Source of the DNA: Phoronis australis
Lineage: Eukaryota; Phoronida; Phoronidae
NCBI GenBank assembly: GCA_002633005.1
Contig: NMRA01000114.1
Coordinates: forward strand, 274,835-338,834
DNA length: 64,000 nt
Direction of reading: 5' to 3'
A program made the translations under genes and the position numbers. The first letter of the stretch is position 1, and the number at the start of each line of letters is the position of its first letter. Shown in pieces: positions 1-30,291 of the stretch. The notes beneath the pieces are model-generated. The model had not been told where the DNA came from, ran no database searches, and saw only the letters and a program-made list of their open reading frames with translations.

Positions 1-331
1 GTGTTCTGTCGGTTTTCTGTTTTTGTGACAATTGCCGATAAGGGTGTGGAAACACTTGAGACGTGTTTCCTTTTTTAAAAACCACGACTCGTTAATGGTC
101 TGATTTCGCCTAACATTTGGTTTAAAAGAAGTCATTGTGAACTTAAAAAACTTGGTTATGATCTGGATGTTTGAGTATGGCTACATTGGCATTGCTACGA
201 TCCCTCTGGGGACATTTCTGAAACGTCTGTTGGAACTCAAGTTTATACAGAAAAATACTTTTGCCAGGAGACTTATGGCATGTTACCAGGTTCGTTATAA
301 TGCAGTTCCACTGTATTATTGTTGTTTTCAG

Positions 332-19750
<19,419 letters not shown>

Positions 19751-20082
19751 CCGCAGCCACCAAGCAACCAGACGCAAAAGGAGACGATACACAACATAAG
19801 GGAGGCGATTCCCAATAAATTTTTATCGTCTAGTGTCTCGTCTTCAGGGTTTTAGCAAGGGGACGATGTTTAGTTTCAACCAGTTTAGATTATTTCAATC
19901 ATGCCAGCGGACACAGTGCTGTATTTCTTAGGTTTCTGATGCGCAAGCTACGGCTGTTGGAGTGCCATGGTGGCCACCTGTAAAAAAATCAGATTTCTTA
20001 ACTTCACACAGTTAGTTAAGAAACGTGCGAACAATTTGTGAAGTTATTGTCACAGAACAGATTCTTGTGTTCTTCGGCCATG

Positions 20083-20088
20083 AATAAA
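20083..20088 (+). terminator. Candidate CARM1 polyadenylation signal
   Basis: AATAAA 333 bp after the CARM1 stop codon. An earlier AATAAA at 19814-19819 is an alternative; sequence alone cannot choose. Confidence 0.45.
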
Positions 20089-22673
20089 GATTTTCTGTAC
20101 CGATGTTAGATGCAGTGGTGTCGATGACAGTGTTAGTAAGATGTCGGTTCACTGCAGACGTTTGTCATGACTGTGAAAAACAGAACATTGTTGTTTTTCT
20201 TTCTCTCAACTCTTGATGGAATTAGCTGTTTTACAGGACTTGTTAGCAATGTTTAAAACAATGGTCCAGTCTGAAAAACACCAACATTTTGCTGGTCACG
20301 TGGGACAACATAACCGATGTTTGAAACGATCCTCTGGGCAAAATGCAAACATTTTGGTACCCTTAACCATCCATCATTTGCGACCCTTAACCCTCGATCA
20401 TCTGCGACTCTTAACCCTCAAACTTTTTCCCACCATTTAGTTCAACGTTTCTCTCCTTTCCTTCTGTTGAGATAATAAAGGGACATCCATTCTTGATTAG
20501 CACACTTTGTAAATATGGAGACTCTCGGCCTCGGTGGGTTTGAGCACAACGATCCATTCTGGGGAGGCGCTGTGTTTGTTAGGTTGGATGTACGGTGCTA
20601 CGGTGTATGTAATAGTTACTGGCAGTGGTGGCAAACTGTTGGTGTACAAGTTGGCTTGGAAGTGGCGGATTACTGTATTTTTGAGTAATCAAGGATGTAA
20701 TTTTACGAAGTAAGTTCATATTGAACTTTGAAATTTTTTCGTATTTTGTACGTGAATGTCGGAAGCTTTTTGTAATGATGTCCTTTCTTATATGAAAGCC
20801 GCGCGTGAATAAAATGTGGTTGCATCATAAATTAATATTCATGAGGTGTCAGTATTCGGTAGTTTTGGTTCAGTCAATGGTAATTACTCTAATCAGTGTT
20901 GGGACTTATATCGATTTTATTACATACATGTAGCTCTCTTTACAATATCAGTTTTGGTCATGGCATAAGTAGAAGGGAAATAGTTATTAAACAAAACGTG
21001 AATTTTATTTTATCATCAAAAGTTATGTTAAATCAATTTTGCTCACTTCTGTACTGCCATGGTGGTTTAGGAGTTCAGTTTGACGTCAACAAATTTTTAA
21101 TCTTTGCAATTCTGAAAATCTGTTGAGGAAAAATCTGATTGAGTTAAGGACAGCGGACAAGTGGAAACGTATTTTTCTTTAAAGATAAATAACAGTAAAT
21201 ACGGGAAAATTTCTCCAGTTTGGGCAGCCTCAAAATCTGGAACACCAAAGTTTCATGCTGAAATTGAATTTTCTGGATTCTGAAGACAGGAACATGGGCC
21301 ATTTTGGCTTTGATTGTGGTTTGCAAATATCGGACAGTTCAGTTTGAAGGAACACTGGAATTGTTAGGATTGTCATGTCTGTTGATGTAACGTTTTCATG
21401 TGTTCCGATACTGTGTAACTTTGAAGTGAATGATTGTTATTCTTGGTCGCAATTTTTGAATTTGGTATGCCCGATATTACTAGTTTCTAAAAGTTTGGTA
21501 CCACTGACCTCGAGGTCACTGTCTTTAACTGGAGATGTTTTACAAGCCCTTCATCATGTATAGTTCTCTATCGTCGGACATAATTTTGAGCAATTGTTGC
21601 CATTTTCAAAACTTGAAGCCTTTTGCAAAAAATATGAATTGTCCACTATGTACCTCTCATCTCAATTGCCTTAACTGAAACAGTTTCTGCAGTCGCAAAT
21701 TCTCAACCTACAAACGATTGTTAAACAGGCGTCATCCTGTTTGCGCACATTTTGTGTCATTAAATGTTGTGTCACTGAAGCTTCTCAATTAGACACATTA
21801 TGTAGCCTACTATTTTGTAAAATAAATCGGTTGTCAAATTAGTATTCTTTTGTATAAGTAAGGATTATTTGTCTTCTTTCAAACTGTCACTTCACATCAC
21901 ATGACCTACAGTTAAGTCTTGAAACAGTCCCTGTACCCTCGCCTCTTACCTGTAGATGTCTCTGTACGCCCACAACACACCTGCCTTTGCAAATTTTTAA
22001 TTAGAAAAACTTTTTGGTAAAAAATTTTCTATTCAGCTACATGGTTTTCAGGTGGAATTTTATGTTATAAAATTTCTAGACAAAAATAACTTCTGGGGAC
22101 CGGTTTTGTGGCTGTTATGATTTTTATAGGTTTAACTGGTTTTACATACCAGTGTTGAAGTAACATTTGGTATAATTCTGAACAATATAGAAATGCAGTA
22201 AGCTTTTGAAAAATGTCAATTTTAGAAATTAGTTTTGTCACAAATCTATTTCCATAAAGGTTCTTGGTCTGTCAAAGCAGTCACTAAAACCTCATACAAA
22301 TGACATTAATTCACTTTCGAATCGGTTTGTTTAAATTTGTTGTAATCGGTACATAAGACTAGTCACATAAAATCCGGATTTGCAAGTTGGTACATTTTAG
22401 GTTAATGTTAACGATTTAGTAAATCGAGTTAGTAGTAACATTTAGTCTTAAATGTGAAAATCTACTCCGTTGACCACAAAATATTAGGCATTTTTCCAAG
22501 TTACTCTGTTCACAACTTAAAAAACAGTATGGGCAATATCGCGATCTTTTGATGGAAAAGCTTGCTTGTTTTGACAGACCACGAGTTAGGAACAATTGTT
22601 GCTAGTTATTGGCAGTTACGTTGATTACAAATTCGTCTCGAATACACAATGTTACAGATATGAAATAAAACAT

Positions 22674-22679
22674 TTTATT
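22674..22679 (-). terminator. Candidate RRM2 polyadenylation signal
   Basis: AATAAA on the minus strand about 400 bp past the RRM2 stop. A second one at 23037-23042 is only 35 bp past the stop. Confidence 0.45.
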
Positions 22680-23076
22680 AAACATACTGTTAGTACAGTG
22701 CCTATGTACAAACGTGTATTAATATGACTAAAAACTATCTACATCTTTACACAATTCTGTACAAATAAAATTGGAAATAAAATTCTGGGATCTCTAACGA
22801 AAACATGAGCATTACAGGTAAAATAACATGTTGCATCTAAAACAATTGGATTGATAAAACATCAACTGAACTAGTTTCACAATTATGTTCTATACCATCT
22901 CGTAATGCATCCTAGCAACCACCTTTTTCATAACTTAGCCGGTACTACGAATAAATAAATCAGTGAACAACAGCAGTCATTTGCTGTCAGAAATATTTCG
23001 ACCACATTTTTACTACAATCTAGTGACTAGCCACAGTTTATTTGCACCGGATCATGTGGCAAGCACTTAGTCTGGT

Positions 23077-26000
23077 TTAGAAATCCGCGTTGAGGTTGAA
23101 GGTATTTCCTTCGTTGCTGGAGGCGACGCCTAATTTTTGATACTCGCCCACTCTCTTCTCGAAGAAGTTTGTCTTTCCTTCAAGGGAGATGTTCTCCATG
23201 AAGTCAAACGGATTTTCAACATTGTAGATCTGCAATTAAAATGTAAAATATAACTTCCAATGAGTTATTCCTAACGGTCTATTTTCAACTACATTGAACT
23301 CTCACGATTTCAGGACACAATATGGCCGACAAGTAAACTTCTAGTTTCTCATTTTTCCATGTGAGATACAAGGCAGCACCAAATTAATGATATTCTACAT
23401 TAAAATTCTGTACCATAGCTATCGTCTGCCAATATTTTGAAGAATTGTGGGTATTCACAACGATAGAAAAACCCTTGAAAAATGAAAATGGCAATTTTAG
23501 CAATTACTTCTTTTCGCATTTTATTGCGTTTGACATATAAGATGAATGAATCGAGCTAAGTGAGCAAGTTAGGTATTCAATATTGTATCAGTGCTTCGCA
23601 AGCCAAGGACTCGCTTTCAATCAGAATACAAGTTTTAGAACAATTATAGAGCAGTGCAAAATGTTTCTTAAATGGAAAACTGCGAAACGTGGGTAAACTG
23701 GAGGTTTTCTACAAGCCACCTACGTGACATATTTATCGTGTTCTGGAAAAAAAGTGATGCTTGTTTGAAAACAAAGCGTAATGAAAGGTCTTTTGCGACG
23801 AGCATTCATTTCGGACGTAGCACATGAAATTCATGCAGGAACAGAATTTCTCAGTTTAGTGGCTTGGAGAATAAGATAGATTACCTTTGAGCACTGTAGC
23901 TCCAGCAACAGTCGGTCGGCGACAAACTCTATGTATTGCTTCATCAGTTTCTTATTCATGCCAATCAGTGATACTGGTAGCGCCTCCGTTAGAAACTCTT
24001 GTTCAATACTAACTGCTTCCTTGATAATTTGATAAATCCTGTCTTTAGATGGCTTGTTAACGAGGTGCTTGAACATGAGGCAAGCAAAATCACAGTGAAG
24101 ACCCTGAAATACAACAGACAAGTGAGAGATCAAACAGAAACAATCATCGTGGAGTTTGTACTTATTGAAAGGAGTAGGATAATGGTGGAAATATTTGAGC
24201 AGACACATTATATTATAGTCAAGCCTCGAAAGACCACCACAACAGCTCACCACCAATGCGCTCTTTAAACAGAGAACCTAGAGGATTTGCACCATGACAT
24301 CACAAATAGACAAATGAGAAGTAGTTTTATGAGTTTGTGGTGGCTGTAGAAAGTAACTACAATTCAGGATTGTCTTCAGTCAAGTCTGTGTCTGTCATCA
24401 GCAGTGAATAGGGTTGACAATAACAACAGTGAGACAATGGGATGTACTTCTGATCCCAGTGCAAGTTCTGAGTGCTAAAATATTGATGAAGAAGCATGCA
24501 CATAAAAGTGAGGGACTATACCTTTCAGTATAGCTTTTTGTAGTTGTGCATGCATTATATTTCATGTATGTTTTATATTTAATTTAGTGCAAGTTTGATT
24601 ATTTGTTACAGGCAACACCTTAGTATCTTTTGAAAATGACAATTTTAGCTATTACTTTTGTGCAAAACAACAGTTGAATTACCAATTACCTCATCCCTTG
24701 AGATTAGTTCATTGCTGAAAGTAAGGCCATGCATCAGGGAACGTTTCTTCAGCCAGAAAATTGAGGCGAAAGATCCAGAGAAGAAGATGCCTTCAACAGC
24801 AGCGAAAGCCACAATGCGCTCTCCATAGCTTGCGTTTTTGTCATTGATCCACGAGATCGCCCAGTCGGCCTTCCTCTTTACACACGGAAGGGTCTCGATA
24901 GCATTGAACAGGTGCTCTCTGAAAATCATGATAGAAATCACGATAGAAATTGAATCATGATACAAATCATGATACAAATCAGTGGTTATAAATACGAGGA
25001 GGGCTAGTTTACATTATTTATGGCAATAGTCTGATAAATGTGCTGGTATTTTGAACACCAGTTTGATGCCCGTTATTTAGTGGAGAAAACTGGTTCTCAA
25101 AATTCGGACACATTATATCAGACCATTACCATATTTATCATTATCAATAAGTAATTGTTTTAACTTCTTTATTCTGATGAGAAGTCTATTTTTGGGTTAG
25201 AAAATAGTGCTTTGGAAGTAAAGCGTTTCAGTGAAAACTGTCATAGCTAAGAAAAACATTAAAACACATGCAAAATTCCTCAAGCAAGATGCCCAAGCAG
25301 AGACATTAAAGCAGCCAGTGTCTGTTGCAATGGACTTGTAGAAAGCCTAAGAAAGGTGTTGGCCTTTCTGTTTTGCGGACTTTATTTCGTAAAATTCAGA
25401 CACCACTGGTCCACTGTTATTACCTCTGATCTGGATCTTGGATGTATGTGTCGATTAGCAAGCTGTACATTTCTGAATGGATGTTTTCAATAGCAATCTG
25501 AAACCCATAGAAACAGCGAGCCTCCGTAATCTGGACCTCTTGTGCAAACCTCTCCACCTGAAAACAACCAATACCAACATAACCAGATGGTGGCCACTGT
25601 TGTCATCCATCCTCCCATGAACATAGACATAAAAATTACATTTTTATTACCGGATCGGAAGCTGGAAACAAAAAAACAACTCAATATCACAGCACTACCG
25701 CAGACTCTTACAAAAATCAAATGTGGCGTAAAAAATGGAATTCAATTCAAAGAGCACAGCGTGACTTAGAACGCCAACAGATGACAGTGCTGCAGTGTTC
25801 TGCATCTGCTTAGCCTAGACAAGATCGTTAGAAAAGTAACTGCCCTTTACAGATTTCAAATATCACAGGCAAAAGTACCCACTTAAAAATACAAGTGATG
25901 GCCTATTCTGCTCTCGTATTTCTGAATTTGGACTTGTAGAATGTCAAAAAATCGATGAACGTCCGTTTCGCACCCTTTAGAATTATATGAAAGTAGTAAA

Positions 26001-29000
26001 TTTTCTACTAGAATTTTACTTTTCCAACTTGTATTTTCGAGCGTTTTCTCGCTTATGTCAAGCACGTCCACGAGAACAGTCAAGTTTACTTCACCCACCA
26101 GATTTTCATTGAAAATTCCATCANCTCTGTTCACTGGCAATATGGGCTTTTTTGTACTGGGATAAGTTAAGATATTTACCAATTGCATTTTTTGAGTTTT
26201 GATTTCTTTGAAGATGTGTTTGGCTGAAGTAACCATCCTGTCAACATTAACAGGTCAAAAAATACCACCCATTTTTAATGCATCACTTCTTACAGGAACG
26301 ACCACCCATAAATTGAGTTTTTTTCTGAAGACCACCACCCATGAATTTTTATTTCTGCTGCCGTCCCCCCCCTCCCACACGGATTTTACTGGAACAGCCC
26401 TCAAGCAGGATGCCCAAGCAGTGACATTAAAGCAGACAGTGTCTGTTGCAATGGACATGTAGAAAGCCTAACAAAGGTGTTGGCCTTTCTGTTTTGCGGA
26501 CTTTATTCCGAAAAATTCAGACACCACTGGTCCACTGTTATTACCTCTGATCCGGATCTTGGATGTATGTGTCGATTAGCAAGCTGTACATTTCTGAATG
26601 GATGTTTTCAATAGCAATCTGGAACCCATAGAAACAGCGAGCCTCCGTAATCTGGACCTCTTGTGCAAACCTCTCCACCTGAAAACAACCAATACCAACA
26701 TAACCAGATGGTGGCCACTGTTGTCATCCATCCTCTCGTGAACATAGACATAAAATTACATTTTTATTACCAGATCGGAAGCTTGAAACAAAAAACAACT
26801 CAATATCACAGCACTACCGCAGACTCTTACAAAAATCAAATGTGGCATAAAAAATGAAATTCAATTCAAAGAGCACAGCGTGACTTAGAACGCCAACAGG
26901 TGACAGTGCTGCAGTGTTCTGCATCTGCTTAGCCTAGACAAGATCGTTAGAAAAGTAACTGCCCTTTACAGATTTCAAATATCACAGGCAAAAGTACCCA
27001 CTTAAAAATACAAGTGATGGCCTATTCTGCTCTCGTATTTCTGAATTTGGACTTGTAGAATGTCAAAAAATCGATGAACGTCCGTTTCGCACCCTTTAGA
27101 ATTATATGAAAGTAGTAAATTTTCTACTCGAATTTTACTTTTCCAACTTGTATTTTAGAGCGTTTTCTCGCTTATGTCAAGCACGTCCACGAGAACAGTC
27201 AAGTTTACTTCACCCACCAGATTTTCATTGACAATTCCATCACTGGCAGCAAAGAAAGCCAGAATGTGCGAGATGAAATGTTGTTCCTGAGGTTTAAGTT
27301 TCTTCCAGTCCGCAAGGTCGTTTGAGAGGTCCACCTCTTCCGCTGTCCAGAACGAGGCTTCGGCTTTTTTATACATGTCCCAAATTTCTTTGTACTGGAT
27401 GGGGAATATAACAAAGCGACGAGGGTTTTCTTGAAGCAGAGGTTCGTCTTTTTGTTTTAGTTTGTTCTTTGCCTTCTCCGCCAGCATCTGAAATTTGTTT
27501 ACAGTGTTACTATGACAACAAGTAATTGTACGAAGAGGATATAGATGGAATGTCTTAAATTATTGATTCAAAACATCTCGCAATTGGTTCCAAATTTTGA
27601 TTTCCCTAGTCTTGATCGTCAATAACCATGGTCAACAGCATTACCAATTAAGCGAAACTTGCTTCTCAATTAAAGCAACTTTTTTCTGTGAGCAAAAGAT
27701 TACTGTCCAGCCATTAGTCCCACAGTCAGACATTAAAAACATGCAGTTTTTGATAAAATCTTCACAAAACTACCTATGTCAAACTAACTTTGCCAATTTC
27801 ATAGTTAGTATTTTAAATTTTCAGGTTAATGTCACATTGATATTATAAAACATTGAGATTTTTTTATTGTAAATATAGATTTACCTTGGTTGACGATGGG
27901 GACGGTACTGCAGGTATGTTCTGAAACGAGCAAAGAACAACTAAATCACACTAAAATCAAGGGCATAATGTTTACCTAACTAAAAATTAGGTAATTGTTT
28001 AAAATATCACGACATTGACCTACACACATGATTTTGGTATCATTGGATTCCTCGCAACATTATCTTTCCAAAAATATATGAATGTATTCCCTACAGAGTT
28101 TCCTCAGTATTTTATCGTAGAATTTTGGTTCGCACTATTACCCGGTTGACACCGCCATGTTAGCTCAACTCAAGATCACATCGACATGTTAATGAATGAA
28201 ACAGCATCATCGATTCTGAATGGTTTGCCCGCATGAGATTACCGCTAAAGTCTTCCTGACATAATATGGAAGAACAAGTTGCAGCATTTCACCTTTTCTA
28301 ATTTTTTTGTAATTGTGACCATTCGACCATTTTCCACGAAATTGTTTGAAGTAATACCCTTTTCACCAATCAAAAACAACCTCGCTTTTTTGCGGATTCT
28401 TGCCAGTAGCTAGATGAGTACTACGGTCACCATAAGATCGAATTCGAACCCTTCGGAACTTAACTCGGGCAGGGGATGGACGGGTCTTAGTCAATTTGAC
28501 CTTATGAAAAGCGACAGTAGATTGGTTCAGCTTTTGACCGCCAGGTGGCTCCTTCCATTCAACATGTCTGTATAATTCCCGCGTATCGGGAAATAGTGCC
28601 AGCAGAAATTTCACAATAAAATACTAAGGAAATGGGGTAGGAAAAAATTCTGTGCATTTTTGGAAAGATAATATTGCAAGGAATCAAAAGATACCAAAAT
28701 CATATATGTAAGTCAATGTCATCATATTGGCAACAATTACCAAAAATTATTTTTAATAATTAATGAGAATTGCTTTATTATATAATCATAACTTTGCAAT
28801 TACTGAAACAGCCAAGCATTATACATGGAGATACCTTAGCTGAAATAAATGGACCAATCACCGACAGCAGCTGACTACCCTTTGTTTGGTTACACCACAT
28901 TTTCCCGCGACATGACGTCACAACATCAAGGCGCAATTTTGTTAACGTACAATTAGATAAGATATCCATACTTACAGCTTTGTTGCTATCGCCAAGTACT

Positions 29001-29435
29001 TTCTTCTTACTCAGAGAGTGCATGCTAGGGTCCTGCAAGAAACAAACAAGCTTACAAACAAATCCAAAACGCGAATAGTTTATGATACTTTTCGCTAGCT
29101 TCGGGCTCATTCGATCAAAAACAAAGAAACGGTGACAATTTAGCCAGCGACGCAAAAAAATCTTATCCAGGAAATAAGATGACAGAGGTAACTTTATAAA
29201 AATTAAAAAATTGATAACCATGAATAAACCCGAAATCATTTGCATGTAATCCAGCCGCCAACGGAAAATTACATAAGTTCGACAGCTGACCAACAGCCCG
29301 CCAAATTTCGTCAGGCAGAAACTCTTATTTCAGACAAAATTTCAGACAAAAATGTACCTGGTTTTCGTCGTTCACAGTCGCCTTGTTGAATGTACTGGCT
29401 AAGTCTGTGTTGATTGTTTGTGAAACGGACAACAT
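23077..29435 (-). CDS. RRM2: Ribonucleoside-diphosphate reductase subunit M2 (8 exons)
   Basis: Small subunit of class Ia ribonucleotide reductase; houses the diiron-tyrosyl radical that drives NDP to dNDP reduction with RRM1. Exons (transcript order): 29358-29435, 28976-29032, 27885-27920, 27218-27487, 26545-26678, 24690-24918, 23885-24103, 23077-23229. Spliced product is 391 aa (human 389). Iron ligands are all present: D140 (AASDG), E171 and H174 (ENIH), E234 (VEGIFF), E268 and H271 (DEGLH); the radical tyrosine is Y178. The C-terminus FNLNADF matches the R1-docking tail. The first 57 residues are poorly conserved and show no KEN degron, unlike vertebrate RRM2. A second copy of exon 5 (25424-25557) and a fragment of exon 4 (26099-26123) come from a probable assembly duplication. 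Promoter-type motifs lie just upstream. Confidence 0.96.
25424..25557 (-). other. RRM2: Second copy of RRM2 exon 5 (probable assembly duplicate)
   Basis: Same 134-bp exon and same splice sites as 26545-26678, coding for [15 protein letters not shown] through the iron ligands E171/H174 and radical Y178. Including both copies would shift the frame because 134 is not a multiple of three; only one can belong to a functional transcript. Confidence 0.85.
26125..26398. repeat. Haplotype-specific segment, possible repeat insertion
   Basis: This segment precedes copy 2 of the RRM2 duplicated block and has no counterpart upstream of copy 1. It contains two ACCACCCAT(A/G)AATTT motifs and a C-rich run, looking like a transposable-element fragment with internal repeats. 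Confidence 0.4.
27982..28755. mobile_element. Foldback/MITE-type element with about 100-bp inverted ends in RRM2 intron 2
   Basis: The left arm (about 27982-28090) and right arm (about 28650-28755) are inverted copies. Shared words include GGTAATTGTT, GACATTGAC, ATGATTTTGGTATC, GGATTCCT/TGATTCCT, and ATTATCTTTCCAAAAAT. The interior of about 560 bp has a minus-strand open frame (28363-28614) that I do not recognise as transposase. It sits between RRM2 exons 2 and 3. Confidence 0.8.
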
Positions 29436-29527
29436 TTTAAAAGCAAAGAGTTTTACAACAGATCTAAAATATTGCACAGACTGTTGAGCTGGAAGCCGGG
29501 CGAAGAAGTGAAATAAAGGTTAGTGTT

Positions 29528-29615
29528 GCGCGAAATTTGTATAACGCGCGCGAAAACGTATGATATCCAATCAGAAGGTTTATGGACGAGTTTATTTAAG
29601 CTTGGGTGGGATTGG
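29528..29615 (-). promoter_or_regulatory. RRM2 promoter: two E2F-like sites and two CCAAT boxes
   Basis: Reading toward RRM2, TTTCGCGC occurs at 29535-29528 and 29555-29548 (E2F consensus TTTSSCGC). CCAAT boxes lie at 29567-29571 (plus orientation, CCAATCAG context) and 29611-29615 (minus orientation). They are 93-180 bp upstream of the start codon. E2F plus NF-Y control is established for S-phase genes including RRM2; occupancy here is inference. Confidence 0.65.
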
Positions 29616-30291
29616 TGTTTAACAGTTCTGGTAAAATCTTTGCTTCGACCAACATAATCAGCTGAAAATCATTAAAAAGTACTTAAATGTTTTTCTAATG
29701 GTAGACAATGTGTTTTTGCTAAGCTGCAATTCTTTCAAAGACTCATATTTGCCAAAGATCATAAGTCGACCGCTCCCGTCGCATTCAATATTTATTTTTC
29801 TTTGAGCTATTATAAAATGCAGCTCGGTGTTTCGTAGGCCCTCAAAATATAAAATTGGATTTCACAGTATATTTATAAAGTACCTAATTTTGTAATTGTT
29901 TTCATTTTCTTTTTAATATACCTGGGAATGAGCTTTTTTTATCTTAAAAAACGAAAATTTGAAGTTGCAATAATCATTTCGCAAACTAGCTAAAATCGGT
30001 AGCTTCGCAACACCAAATAGGAAAGTTCTTACGCTGCACTATTTATTTCCCCTTCGACATTTGCGATCTTTCTCTCTGTTAAGCTTCTTTTGGTTAACAT
30101 CTAATCACTTAATTTCTAACTATAATTGTATAATTCTTAAATTTATAAATATAACTACACAAACTTTTTGATAAACAAAAATATAAGCCCAGATAGTTTT
30201 GCGTAGTTACAAATATAAGTGCTGGTTGTGACGCGGTGTAAACAACTTGGAGATCGTGTGCAGGAAATAGTACAGTACTTCTAATGACAAA
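29616..30291. other. Head-to-head intergenic region RRM2/STPG1
   Basis: AT-rich spacer with no recognised gene. It should contain the STPG1 5' UTR and promoter. No TATA box convincingly positioned for STPG1 could be chosen. Confidence 0.5.

Larger units (their letters stand above)
19751..23036. other. CARM1 3' UTR and tail-to-tail spacer to RRM2
   Basis: AATAAA signals in CARM1 sense follow the stop at 19814-19819, 20083-20088 and later, so the 3' UTR probably ends between about 19830 and 20850. For RRM2 (minus strand), AATAAA occurs at 23042-23037 and 22679-22674. A short run of about 23-bp repeats (CTTAACCCTCGATCATCTGC) lies near 20350-20420. No other gene or RNA was recognised in this stretch. 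Confidence 0.6.
25278..27242. repeat. Duplicated block around a single-N gap, copying RRM2 exon 5 and part of exon 4
   Basis: 25278-26123 and 26399-27242 are near-identical. Copy 1 stops at the N (26124) inside exon 4, while copy 2 reads through. Unlike the other cases, about 270 bp of unshared sequence (26125-26398) separates the N from copy 2, suggesting a haplotype-specific insertion at the contig start. Confidence 0.88.

Noticed and set aside
23999-24268. Plus-strand 89-residue open frame
   Set aside because: Antisense shadow of RRM2 exon 7.
28778-29293. Minus-strand 171-residue open frame
   Set aside because: Only the short stretch at 28976-29032 is an RRM2 exon; the rest is intron read-through without conservation.
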